DNA of 64,000 bases from Actinomycetospora soli (lineage in GTDB: Bacteria; Actinomycetota; Actinomycetes; Mycobacteriales; Pseudonocardiaceae). Shown piece by piece: positions 53,441 through 62,800 of this stretch. The DNA lies in NCBI RefSeq assembly GCF_021026295.1, contig NZ_JAJNDA010000001.1, forward strand, positions 310,001 to 374,000, in the 5' to 3' direction. A model generated the notes under the pieces. It searched no databases and was not told the DNA's origin. It saw only the letters and a program-made list of their open reading frames with translations. The first letter of the stretch is position 1, and every line of letters begins with the position of its first letter. The position numbers and the translations under genes were made by a program.

Positions 53441-54622
53441 CTAGCGGAACGCGGCGAGGCCGGTGAGCGCCTGGCCGATCGACAGGGCGTGCATCTCCTC
53501 GGTGCCCTCGTAGGTCAGCACGGTCTCGAGGTTCGTCATGTGCCGGAAGACCGGGTACTCGAGGGTGATCCCGTTGCCGCCGAGCACGGTGCGGGCGGTG
53601 CGGGCGACGTCGAGGGCCGCGTGCACGTTCGCCATCTTCCCGAAGCTGACCTGGGCCGGGTGCAGCTCGTGGGCGTCCTTGAGCCGGCCGATGCGGGCCG
53701 CCGTCAGCGACGCCTGGTTCACCGCCACGACCATCTCGGCGAGCTTGCGCTGGGTGAGCTGGAACCCGGCGATCGGCTTGCCGAACTGCTCGCGGTCCAG
53801 CGCGTAGGCCAGCGCCGCCTCGTAGCAGGAGCGGGCCGCGCCCACCGCGCCCCAGAGGATGCCGTAGCGGGCCTCGTTGAGGCACGAGAGCGGGCCCTTG
53901 AGGCCGGTGACCTCGGGGAACATCGCATCGGCCGGCAGCCGCACGCCCTCGAGCACGAGCTCGGCGGTCAGCGACGCGCGCAGCGAGAGCTTGTGCTTGA
54001 CCTCGTTCGCGGTGAACCCGGGGGTGTCGGTCGGCACGACGAAGCCACGGATCCCCGTGCTGCCCTGCTCCGGATCGGTCTGCGCCCACACCACCGCGAC
54101 GTCGGCGAGCGTCCCGTTCGTGATCCACATCTTGGAGCCGTCGAGCACCCAGTCGTCGCCGTCGCGGCGGGCGCGGGTGCGCATGGAGCCCGGGTCGGAC
54201 CCGGCGTCGGCCTCGGTGAGCCCGAAGCAGCCGAGCGCCTCGCCGGTGGCCATCCGCGGCAGCCACTGCTGCTTGTGCTCCTCGGAGCCCCAGCGGTGGA
54301 TCGCGAACATGGCGAGCGAGCCCTGCACCGAGACGAAGGACCGCAGCCCCGAGTCGATCGCCTCCAGCTCGCGGCAGGCCAGGCCGTAGCTGGTCGCGTT
54401 GGTGCCGGCGCAGCCGTACCCCTCGAGGTGCATGCCGAGCAGGCCGAGCGCACCGAGCCCCTTCGCGATGTCGCGCGGGAGCGTGTTCGACTCGTACCAC
54501 TCGGCGATCCGCGGGGCGAGCTCCGCGGTGGCGTAGTCGCGCACCGCGTCGCGGATGTCGCGCTCCTCCGCGCTCAGCTCGGCGTCGACGGCGAGGAAGT
54601 CACTGGGGTCCGGAGCAGCCAT
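53441..54622 (-). CDS. Acyl-CoA dehydrogenase, glutaryl-CoA dehydrogenase-like
   Basis: 393 residues. EGYGCAGTNATSYGLACRELEAIDSGLRSFVSVQGSLAMFAI, GCFGLTEADAGSDPGSM and ITNGTLADVAVVWA are typical of the GcdH group. The catalytic base is Glu372 in LTYEGTEEMH. The enzyme oxidises (and in GcdH decarboxylates) the CoA thioester using FAD. Its start overlaps the end of the Nudix gene by 23 bases, and a TAGCGT hexamer six bases before the ATG suggests an independent leaderless transcript. Lysine/tryptophan or aromatic degradation is the usual role. Confidence 0.9.
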   Translation of the reverse strand: MAAPDPSDFLAVDAELSAEERDIRDAVRDYATAELAPRIAEWYESNTLPRDIAKGLGALGLLGMHLEGYGCAGTNATSYGLACRELEAIDSGLRSFVSVQGSLAMFAIHRWGSEEHKQQWLPRMATGEALGCFGLTEADAGSDPGSMRTRARRDGDDWVLDGSKMWITNGTLADVAVVWAQTDPEQGSTGIRGFVVPTDTPGFTANEVKHKLSLRASLTAELVLEGVRLPADAMFPEVTGLKGPLSCLNEARYGILWGAVGAARSCYEAALAYALDREQFGKPIAGFQLTQRKLAEMVVAVNQASLTAARIGRLKDAHELHPAQVSFGKMANVHAALDVARTARTVLGGNGITLEYPVFRHMTNLETVLTYEGTEEMHALSIGQALTGLAAFR

Positions 54623-55070
54623 GGTCCCACGCTAGGTGCTGGGCCCAGAACGCGGCGAATCCCGGGTGGAGGTCCAGGTCACCCACCTCGGCGAGGGGGA
54701 CCCACCGCAGCTCGGACGCCTCCCCGTCCTGCGGCGTGAGCGGCACGGGCGCGTCCAGCGAGGCGTGCACCGTCGCGTAGCTCCACCCGCCGTGGTCGTC
54801 GGTCGAGACGGTCCCGACGACGGGTCGGGCCGGGTCCAGCCCGGTCTCCTCCGCCGTCTCGCGCAGGGCGGTCTCGACGGCGGACTCGCGCTCGTCGCGG
54901 GCGCCGCCGGGGATGCCCCAGGTGTTGCCGTGGTGGCTCCAGAAGATGCGGTGCGCGAGCAGCAGGTGCTCCTCGGCGACGAGGAGGAGCCCCGCCGCCC
55001 CGTAGCGACCCCAGTGCCGGTGGCCCTCACCGCAGACCACCCAGCCGTCCCCGTTCGCGCCCCGCGCCAC
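54600..55070 (-). CDS. Nudix hydrolase
   Basis: 156 residues from the GTG at 55070. The Nudix box GGARDERESAVETALRETAEETGL matches GX5EX7REUXEEXGU exactly. The N-terminal WVVCGEGHRHWGRYGAAGLLLV is typical of an actinobacterial branch that probably hydrolyses modified nucleotides. Substrate is unknown. The end of the gene overlaps the acyl-CoA dehydrogenase start. Confidence 0.88.
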   Translation of the reverse strand: MARGANGDGWVVCGEGHRHWGRYGAAGLLLVAEEHLLLAHRIFWSHHGNTWGIPGGARDERESAVETALRETAEETGLDPARPVVGTVSTDDHGGWSYATVHASLDAPVPLTPQDGEASELRWVPLAEVGDLDLHPGFAAFWAQHLAWDHGCSGPQ

Positions 55071-55118
55071 CCGAGTCTCCCGTTCGTCCGCCCGTCCCTG
55101 CTGGGAACATCCCCCGTC

Positions 55119-56207
55119 GTGGACGCATCGACACGGCGCATGGGCGTCGAGGAGGAGCTGCTGCTCGTCGATCCCGACGACGGCACCCCGCTCGGCCTCG
55201 CCCCCGCGGTCCTGCCCGCCGCCGACGACCTCGACGGGGAGATGCGCGCCGAGCAGGTGGAGACGGGGTCGGTCCCGCACGTCGACGCCGGGGCGCTCGC
55301 GGCCGACCTGCGTCGCCGGCGGGCCGACGCGGCGCGCGCCGCGAGGACGTCCGGCGCGGCGGTCGCGGCGCTGGCGACCTCGCCGGTCCCGCCCGGCCCC
55401 GCCACGTCGGTCGAGGGCCGCTACGGGCGCATCCTGGAGCGCTTCGGGGCGATCGCCACCGCCCAGCTCACCAACGGGCAGCACGTCCACGTGGAGATCG
55501 CCTCGCGCGAGGAGGGCGTCGGGGTCCTCGACCGGCTCGGGGCGTGGCTGCCCGTGCTGCGTGCCCTGTCGGCCAACTCGCCGTTCTGGCGGGGCGAGGA
55601 CACCGGGTACGCGAGCTACCGGTCGCTGGTCTGGGCGCGGATGCCCTCGGCCGGACCGTCCGCGGTGTTCGGCTCGGTGGACGCGTACGACGCGGCCGTG
55701 ACGGCGATGGTCGCGACGGACACGATCGTCGACGACGGGATGGTCTACTTCGACGCCCGGCTGGCCGCGCACTTCCCGACCGTGGAGGTCCGGGTCACCG
55801 ACGTCTCGCTCACCGTCGACGACGCGGTGACGATCGCCCTGCTGGCCCGGGCCCTCGTGACGACCGCCGCGACCGCGTGGGCGGAGGGCGGGCCGCCGAC
55901 CCCGACGCCGGTGGAGGTGCTGCGGCTCGCGCACTGGCGCGCCGCGCGCTCCGGGTGCGTCGGGTCGGGCGAGACCGGGGTCCTCGTGCACCCCGTGTCG
56001 GGCCGCCCGGTCCCGGCCCGCGAGGCGGTGTCGGCGCTGCTCGAGCACGTCGACGCGGCGCTCGGGGCCGACCGGGACTCGGTGCACGACGGGGTGCGGC
56101 GCGTCCTGGACGGGACGACGGGCGCGGCGGCCCAGCGGACGGCGTTCGCGTCGGGCGGCCTGCAGGAGGTGGTGCGCTCCGCACAGGTGGGCACGGACGG
56201 CCGCTAG
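55119..56207 (+). CDS. Carboxylate-amine ligase of the YbdK (glutamate-cysteine ligase 2) family
   Basis: 362 residues from the GTG at 55119; an ATG seven codons in (55140, MGVEEELLLVDPDDG) is the other choice. MGVEEELLLVD, QLTNGQHVHVEI and TVEVRVTDVSLTVDDAV are the metal/ATP-binding blocks of the GCS2 family. It forms a gamma-glutamyl-type amide bond with ATP; whether glutathione-like, mycothiol- or ergothioneine-related is not clear. It overlaps the convergent SDR gene by four bases. Confidence 0.88.
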   Translation: MDASTRRMGVEEELLLVDPDDGTPLGLAPAVLPAADDLDGEMRAEQVETGSVPHVDAGALAADLRRRRADAARAARTSGAAVAALATSPVPPGPATSVEGRYGRILERFGAIATAQLTNGQHVHVEIASREEGVGVLDRLGAWLPVLRALSANSPFWRGEDTGYASYRSLVWARMPSAGPSAVFGSVDAYDAAVTAMVATDTIVDDGMVYFDARLAAHFPTVEVRVTDVSLTVDDAVTIALLARALVTTAATAWAEGGPPTPTPVEVLRLAHWRAARSGCVGSGETGVLVHPVSGRPVPAREAVSALLEHVDAALGADRDSVHDGVRRVLDGTTGAAAQRTAFASGGLQEVVRSAQVGTDGR

Positions 56208-57712
56208 GACGACCCCGTCCGCTCTCCGGCGCGCAGCGCACCGCGCGCCATCGGTCCGAACACCAGGGGCGCACCGACGCGCAGCCCCGCGCCGTAGGCG
56301 ACGCCCGCGAGCCCGGAGGGGGCGAAGGCGACCTCGAGGGTCAGGGCCGCCCCTCCCCCGCCGTCGGGACGCACCGTGAAGGTGAGCCAGAGGCGCCCCG
56401 GCACCTTGAGGTCGGCGCGCAGCCGCAGCGAGCGCAGGCCGTCGTCGTGGGTGAGGGCCTCGACCCGCCACCCGTCGATGACGTCCCCGACCACGAGGTC
56501 CCGCCCGTGCGGGCGCCCGCGGTAGCCGCCGACGCCGCCCAGCAGCTGGTCGGCCCAGCCGAGGGCGCCGAACACGCCGGGCGGGGCGTACCAGCCGGTG
56601 TCGCCGCCGATACGTTGCACCGCGGCCCACACCCGGTCCGCGGGCGCGCTGCCGCGGGCCGTCGTCGACCACCGCCACGTGGCGCCGCCGGAGCCGACGG
56701 GGTCGGACGGCAGCGCGAGCGCGGCGGGGCGGCCCGGCTGGCCGAGCACGGGGGTCGGGTCGCGGTCCGCGGGGTCGACGCCGTCGCGCCGGCGGCCGAG
56801 CGCCGCGCGCACCGCGGCGCCGTAGGTGGTCGGGCCCCCGGGTGGGTCCCCGAGCAGGCGCCGGGCGTCGGCGAGCGACTCCGGGTCGCACACCAGCTCG
56901 TGGCGCAGCGACTCGATCAGCGGCTCGACGAGGCGGCGCGGCAGCGGCGAGAGCAGCTCCATCGCCATCGCCGCCACGGTCGGCCCGCCGGGCGGGACGG
57001 GGAGCGGGACCGGGACGGCGACGCGCTGCGGGAGCCCCGCGAGGCGGGCGTAGCGCTGCACCAGGTCGAGGTAGGTCAGCACGTCGGGGCCGCCCACCTC
57101 CAGGCGCCGGTCCACGTCGGCCGGCAGGTCGGTGGCGGCGACGAGGGCGTGGAGCACGTCGTCGACCGCGATGGGCTGCGTGCGGTGCGCGAGCCACGGG
57201 ATGCCGGGCAGCACGGGGACCCGTTCGGCGAGGTAGCGGATCATCTCGAAGCTCGCCGAGCCGGACCCCACGACGATGCCGGCCTCCAGCGCCGCCGTCG
57301 GGACGGGCGAGGCGAGGAAGATGTCGGCGACCTCGGCGCGGGAGGCGAGGTGCCGCGACGCCGGGGCGCCCGGGCCGGGACGCAGGCCCCCGAGGTAGAC
57401 GAGTCGACCCACGCCCGCGGCGGAGGCCGCGGTCGCCACGGCGTGCGCGGCCGCGCGGTCCCGCTCCGGGAAGTCGGACTGCTCCAGGGCGTGCGCGAGG
57501 TGCACGACGACGTCGGCGCCGGCCACCAGGTGCTCGATGGCGTCCGGCTCCTCGAGCGAGCCCGGGACCACGTCGACCTCGCCGGCCCAGCCCGTCAGCG
57601 CGAGCTTGCGCGGTGAGCGCACGAGCACCGCGACCGCGTCCCCCCGGGCCAGCAGGCGGGGCACGAGACGGGTCCCGAGGTAGCCGGTGGACCCGATGAC
57701 GGCGCAGCGCAT
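56204..57712 (-). CDS. NAD(P)-binding SDR-like protein with C-terminal DUF2867 domain
   Basis: 502 residues from the ATG at 57712 (AGGAT upstream). An ATG at 57748 overlaps the preceding gene's stop (ATGA) and could also be used. The N-terminal half is an extended/atypical SDR: AVIGSTGYLGTRLVPRLLARGD (NADP motif), VVHLAHAL, and YLGGLRPG. The C-terminal ~165 residues are DUF2867 (START-like). This two-domain architecture is common in actinobacteria, with unproven function, possibly quinone or membrane-lipid related. Confidence 0.85.
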   Translation of the reverse strand: MRCAVIGSTGYLGTRLVPRLLARGDAVAVLVRSPRKLALTGWAGEVDVVPGSLEEPDAIEHLVAGADVVVHLAHALEQSDFPERDRAAAHAVATAASAAGVGRLVYLGGLRPGPGAPASRHLASRAEVADIFLASPVPTAALEAGIVVGSGSASFEMIRYLAERVPVLPGIPWLAHRTQPIAVDDVLHALVAATDLPADVDRRLEVGGPDVLTYLDLVQRYARLAGLPQRVAVPVPLPVPPGGPTVAAMAMELLSPLPRRLVEPLIESLRHELVCDPESLADARRLLGDPPGGPTTYGAAVRAALGRRRDGVDPADRDPTPVLGQPGRPAALALPSDPVGSGGATWRWSTTARGSAPADRVWAAVQRIGGDTGWYAPPGVFGALGWADQLLGGVGGYRGRPHGRDLVVGDVIDGWRVEALTHDDGLRSLRLRADLKVPGRLWLTFTVRPDGGGGAALTLEVAFAPSGLAGVAYGAGLRVGAPLVFGPMARGALRAGERTGSS

Positions 57713-57744
57713 CCGATCATCCTGGCGGGAGCCGGCCGGTCGCG

Positions 57745-57960
57745 TCATCCGCGGACGTTCGGCTTGCCCTCCCGGTCCGCCCAGCGCTGGTCGATGCCGA
57801 TGATGCTCGGCCGCCCGTTGAAGATGCGGACCACCTGCCAGAGCCCGACCACGCCGAGCACCAGGCCGATCAGCGGGTGGTGCAGGACGAAAGCGACGAG
57901 GGAACCGGCGCAGATCCCGCCGACCACGATGTCACGCAGCGCCAGGACGATCGCCCGCAT
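57745..57960 (-). CDS. Small membrane protein, unknown function
   Basis: 71 residues from the ATG at 57960 with GGAG eight bases upstream. Two hydrophobic spans (IVVGGICAGSLVAFVL and PLIGLVLGVVGLWQVVRIF) are followed by a polar tail. No family is recognised. Its stop overlaps an in-frame ATG of the SDR gene, suggesting co-translation. Confidence 0.65.
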   Translation of the reverse strand: MRAIVLALRDIVVGGICAGSLVAFVLHHPLIGLVLGVVGLWQVVRIFNGRPSIIGIDQRWADREGKPNVRG

Positions 57961-58457
57961 GTCCACGCTCCGCCCGGGTCGGGTGTCATCGGTATCACCG
58001 GTCAGTGTGCCCCCCGACGGGAGTTGATGCACGTACGGTGGTCCACGCGAGATCGTCACCGACCGCGACCGTGATCAGTGGTGCGAATCACAGTTCACCC
58101 GGACGCCGATCGGGACGACACTCGTTTGTTCGCGATGTTGTCCGGATATTCATGAAGGCCGGACGGCGCCGCGAGCGCTGTCGGTCCGAGATCGCTGTGC
58201 ATCGACGGGAAACCGTTGGACGCGCACGCGGATCGGGCGGCTTGATGTCACAGGCGGCAGCGGTTCCATCCAGGGATCGTTCTGCGGCCGGCATCGGCGT
58301 GTCCTGGCTGGCAGCACCCATCGACGACTGACCCCGTCACGGCGTCCGTACCACGGCGCCGGGCGCGTGAGCGTGCGCACGCGCCTCGACGGACGCACGA
58401 CCGCGCGCGGCGACACGACAGGCGACACAGGCGACATCGGAAAGGACAGCAGGACCC
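57961..58457 (+). promoter_or_regulatory. Long intergenic/leader region upstream of whiB
   Basis: 497 bases with no supported gene. A relatively AT-rich stretch at 58110-58160 includes TTGTTC (58126-58131) and TATTCA (58147-58152), 15 bases apart, as a possible promoter. That would give a leader of about 300 bases before the whiB ATG, which is long but not rare for whiB genes. AGCAGGA lies close to the start. Confidence 0.4.
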
Positions 58458-58712
58458 ATGGACTGGGAGCTCGCGGCCTGCCGCGACCACGACCCCGAAC
58501 TCTTCTTCCCCGTCGGCACCGAGGGCCCCGGGGCGGAGCAGCTGACCGCCGCGAAGTTCATCTGCGGTACCTGCCCGCTCCAGGCCGCGTGCCTGCGCTG
58601 GGCGCTCGACACCGGCCAGGAGGCCGGCGTGTGGGGCGGCACCTCGGAGGAGGACCGCCGCGACATGCGTCGCGCGCGCCTCTCCGGCCGCTCCGTCGGC
58701 GTCAGCGCCTGA
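58458..58712 (+). CDS. WhiB-family iron-sulfur transcription factor (WhiB1-like)
   Basis: 84 residues. Four [4Fe-4S] ligands are Cys8, Cys36, Cys39 and Cys45 (CGTCPLQAAC), followed by the G-[VI]-W-G-G turn (GVWGGTSEEDRR) and a basic C-terminus. MDWELAACRDHDPELFFPVG is closest to WhiB1, an essential nitric-oxide-responsive regulator that binds the primary sigma factor in mycobacteria. Monocistronic, ended by a strong hairpin. Confidence 0.95.
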   Translation: MDWELAACRDHDPELFFPVGTEGPGAEQLTAAKFICGTCPLQAACLRWALDTGQEAGVWGGTSEEDRRDMRRARLSGRSVGVSA

Positions 58713-58730
58713 CGGTTCGACTCGCACGCA

Positions 58731-58762
58731 GGGCCCGCCCCCGGTTCGCCGGGAGCGGGCCC
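58731..58762 (+). terminator. Terminator after whiB
   Basis: GGGCCCGCCCCCGG pairs with CCGGGAGCGGGCCC around a TTCG tetraloop, followed by TTCGTCGT. It starts 18 bases after the whiB stop. Confidence 0.75.
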
Positions 58763-58813
58763 TTCGTCGTGTCCGGGGTCGCACACGGCGCGGGGTCCGA
58801 CCCCGGACGCGCG

Positions 58814-58854
58814 AAGGGCCCCTCCGGTCGGACACGTCGACCGGAGGGGCCCTT
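58814..58854. terminator. Perfect 17-bp hairpin, bidirectional terminator
   Basis: AAGGGCCCCTCCGGTCG and its exact complement flank a seven-base loop. It serves the convergent DUF2188 gene (minus strand), where the arm supplies a terminal T-T, and backs up the whiB terminator. Confidence 0.75.
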
Positions 58855-58868
58855 GGCGCAGAGCGGGA

Positions 58869-59789
58869 TCAGCGGCGGCCCGTGACCTTCCGGGCGGCGC
58901 CGGAGAGCACCTGACCGCCGGCGGAGACGACGGCGCCGGTGACGCTGAACGCCGTGCGGACCGCGAAACTCGCGACCTGACCGGCGATGCGCACCGGGTT
59001 GTACGACGGCGCGGCCGCGTTCGCCTGCCGGGTGGCCTCCTCGACCGCGGCGTCGACCTTGCGGGCCTGCGCCTCGGTGACGCTCGCGATGTTGCCGGCG
59101 AGGTCGTCGCCGACGGTGTTGAGCTCCTGGTCGACGCCCTGGCTCACGCGGGCCGCGCGGTCGCCGCCCTCGACGGCCTTCTCGCCCGCCTCCTCGGCGG
59201 CCGCCCCGACCGTCTGGCCGGCGCGCTTGCCGGCCCGCGCGGTGTCCTTGGCGATGCGCTCGCCCGCCCGGCCCGTGGTCTCGGCGACCTGCTTGCCGCT
59301 GGTCTGCGCGATCGTCGCGGCGTCCTCGGCCGCGGCCTTCGGGGCCTTGCCGTTCGTGGCGGCCTTCGCCTCCTCGACGACGCCCTCGGCCCCGGCCTGT
59401 GCCTGGGCGGAGGCCTTCTTCGCCGAGGTCTCGGCGCGGTCGGCGACCTTCTCGCCGGTCGCCTTCGCGTCGGACGTGACCGCCTGCGCGGTCCTGCCCG
59501 CCTTGTCGGCGGCGGCCCGACCGGTGGCCCGGGCGCCCGCTGCGGTGGCCTTCGCGGCGTTCTTCGGCGCCTCGGTGGCGGTGTCCGCGCCCGCCTTCAC
59601 CGTCTGGGTCTCGCGGACCTTGCCGTCGGTGCCGTAGACGACGACCTTGCCGCCGCCGTCCTTCGACACGATCTCGGTCGCCCGGGCGACGGCCTCGACC
59701 TGCGTCGGCGCCTTCGCGCTCGCGCGCTGGGCGCCCTTCTTCAGCACCTGCCAGCCGTCGTCGGTCGGCTTCACGTCGCGGTCGGCCAT
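58869..59789 (-). CDS. DUF2188 protein with Ala-rich repetitive helical region
   Basis: 306 residues from the ATG at 59789. Residues 1 to ~65 (RDVKPTDDGWQVLKKGAQRASAKAPTQVEAVARA, then GGGKVVVYGTDGKVRETQTV) are DUF2188. Residues ~70-240 are Ala/Glu/Lys/Thr-rich with LEA/apolipophorin-like heptad character (AAKATAAGARATGRAAADKAG), then a hydrophobic end (ASFAVRTAFSVTGAVVSAGG). A stress-protection or phasin/granule-associated role is possible but unproven. Confidence 0.72.
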   Translation of the reverse strand: MADRDVKPTDDGWQVLKKGAQRASAKAPTQVEAVARATEIVSKDGGGKVVVYGTDGKVRETQTVKAGADTATEAPKNAAKATAAGARATGRAAADKAGRTAQAVTSDAKATGEKVADRAETSAKKASAQAQAGAEGVVEEAKAATNGKAPKAAAEDAATIAQTSGKQVAETTGRAGERIAKDTARAGKRAGQTVGAAAEEAGEKAVEGGDRAARVSQGVDQELNTVGDDLAGNIASVTEAQARKVDAAVEEATRQANAAAPSYNPVRIAGQVASFAVRTAFSVTGAVVSAGGQVLSGAARKVTGRR

Positions 59790-59884
59790 GGCGGTTCCCA
59801 CTACTCCCTGGTTCCGGGTGCGTTGTCACGCACAGTGTTCCCCGCCTGCGACCTGCACAAACACCGTGGGGTGATCAGCGCCAC

Positions 59885-62800
59885 TCACCCGGTCAGTGCA
59901 GCCGTGGCCTTCTCCTGCAGCTCCAGGTACCGCGCGCCCGCCTCGTCCCGGACCTCGGCGAGCCGCTCGAGCAACGCCGCGAGCGCGGACCCCTCGGGGG
60001 CGACCACGTCGCCGTAGCGGCGGACCAGTTCCGGCCCGACGATCGACGCGGCCGTCGCGACCGCGGCCGATCCCGCGGCCTGGCCCCACGCGATCGGGCC
60101 CAGCGGGGTGCAGCCGAAGAACTGGCTCACGCCCGGCGTCTGGACGACCGCGAAGAGCGCCCCGGCCGAGACCACGGAGGCCCCGACCACCAGCGGGCTG
60201 CGGTGCCCGCCCGCGGCCACGGTCTGCCCCAGCTGCGTCCCGACGAGGGCCGCCAGCGCGACCGTGCGGGCGCGGGCCGGGCTGCCGTACGGGGTGGCCT
60301 GGGCCTGGATCCACGCCAGCGAGGCGCCGCCGGCGGTGGCCGCGGCCCGCAGCCCGATCTCGCGGTTCAGGGCGTCGCCCAGCGAGGCCTCGGGCCCCTC
60401 GGCGAGCAGCGACCGGGCGTCGCCGGGCGCCGGGGCGCGGACGGCGAGCGCGAGCGACGGCGCGAGGTCGGTGAGCAGGTTGACCAGCAGCAGCTGCCGG
60501 GCCGTGAGCGGTGACGTGCCCGTCGTCGAGGCGCCCAGCACGGTGAAGGCGATCTCGCCGATGTTGCCGCCGACGAGCACGCCGAGCGCCTCGCGGACCG
60601 ACGCCCACATCGCGCGGCCCTCGACGAGCGCCGCGAGGATCGTCTCGAGCCGGTCGTCGGTGACGACGAGGTCCGCCGCCGCACGGGCCGCGGGGGTGCC
60701 GCGGCGGCCGAGGGCGATGCCCACGTCCGCCAACCGGATCGCCGGCGCGTCGTTGGCCCCGTCGCCGGTCATGGCGACCGTGCGGCCGAGGCGCTGGAAG
60801 GCCTGGACGGCCCGCACCTTGTGCGCGGGCGTGCCGCGGGCGACCACGCGCACGGAGGGCAGGACCGCGTCGAGCGCGTCGTCGTCGAGCTCGTCCATCT
60901 CCTGGCCGGTGATGACGATGCCGCGCGTCGGGTTCCCCGTCGCTGCGCTCGCCCCGCCGAGGACGTCGAGCTCCTCCGCGACGGCCTCCGCGGTCGAGGG
61001 GTGGTCCCCGGTGATCATGACGACCTGCACCCCGGCCTCGCGCAGGTCGCGGACCGTGGCCTGCGACCCGGCGCGCACCGGGTCGGTGAAGCCGACGAAA
61101 CCCACGAAGCTGAGGTCGGCCACGTCGTCGTCGGTGACCTCGAGCCCGTCCTCGGGGCGGTCCCCCCACGGCTCCGACCGCTCGGCCACCGCGAGCACGC
61201 GCATGCCCTGGCCGGCGAGCAGGTCGGTGTGCTCGACGAGCCGCTGACGGGCCTCGTCGTCGAGCTCGGTCCCGGCCCAGTCCACGCACCGGGCGATGAC
61301 GACCTCGGGGGCGCCCTTGACCGAGAGCACCTGCTCCTTGACGCCCTCCTCGGTCCGCGCCTCCCCGAGGGTGGCGTGGTAGCCGCGGCTGGGGTCGAAG
61401 TCGAGCGACGCGACCGGCCACCAGGCGGTGCGCTTGTGCTCGGGGTCGACGTCGAAGGACTGCGCCCCGAACACGACGGCACGGTCGGTGAGGTGGGCGA
61501 GCCGCTCCCCCGGCTTCGGGCGCGGGGTCGCCCGCAGGGCCGCGGCGAGGACGCGTCGCTGGCGCTTGCGGAGCCGGTCGGTGGGCCGCAGCTTGACGCC
61601 GTCGGAGATCGCGGAGAGCGCCAGCTTGCCCTCGGTGAGGGTGCCGGTCTTGTCGAAGCACAGGACGTCGACCCGGCCGACCGCCTCGATGGTCTTCGGG
61701 TTCCGGACGAGGGCCCCTTCCGCGCTCAGGCGGCGCGCGGAGGCCAGCTGGGCGGCGGAGACGATGAACGGCAGACCCTCGGGCACCGAGGCGACGGCGA
61801 GACCGACGCCGGAGTGCAGGTTCTGGTTCATCGGCAGCCCGCGGACGGCGCCCGCACCCACCACCGCGGCCGCGGAGGCCAGCGCGAGGGGGGTGGTGAT
61901 CTTCGTGATGCCGGAGAGCCGCTGGTCCACCCCGGCGACCGGGGCGTTGGCCCGGGCCGCGGCGGTCGAGCGGCCGACCTCGGTCGACGAGCCGGTGGCC
62001 ACGACGACCGCCCGGCCACGACCGGTGGCCACGGTGGTGCCCTCGTAGAGCATCGAGCGCCGGTCGGCCACCGAGCGGGCGATGACGGGCGCGGCGGTCT
62101 TCGGCACCGGCAGCGACTCGCCGGTCAGCGACGACTCGTCGAGCTCGAGCGCGTCGGCGCGCAGCACGCGGCAGTCGGCGGGGACGACGTCGTCCGGGCC
62201 GAGCTCGACCACGTCGCCGACGACCACGTCGTCCGCGGTCACGGTGGTGGGCACGCCGTCGCGCAGGACGCGGGTCCGGGTGGACGAGCGCTCCAGGAGC
62301 CCGGCCACGGCGCGGTCGGTGACCACGCGCTGCACCCCGCCGATGAGCGCGGACGCCGCGGTCACGCCGACGACGATCGCGGCGTCCGCGATCGCGCCGA
62401 TGGCGGCGGAGAGCACGGCGCCGCCGGCCAGCACGGGCGTGAGCGGGTTGTTGAGCTCGTCGATGAAGGCCCGGCCGAGCGAGGTGGACTCCTCGGCGGC
62501 CGCCGGGTCCTCCCGGACGCGGCGGGCGGCCTCCGCGGACGACAGCCCGCGATCGGAGGCGTCCAGGCGGGTCAGCACGGTCTCGGCGGGCATGACGTGC
62601 CACGGCGTCCGCGAGACCCCGGGGACGAGCGTCTTGCGGCCCAGTTCGGAGGCCGACCAGGCGCCCGCGCCGAGCGCGACACCGGCCGCGCCGTTGACCG
62701 CGAGGCCGGCGAGGGACGCACCGCGGGGCGCGGTGCCCGCCGTGGCCATCGCGGCGCCGAGCACGGTGCCGGCGCGGGCCAGCGCCACGGAACGCCCGGA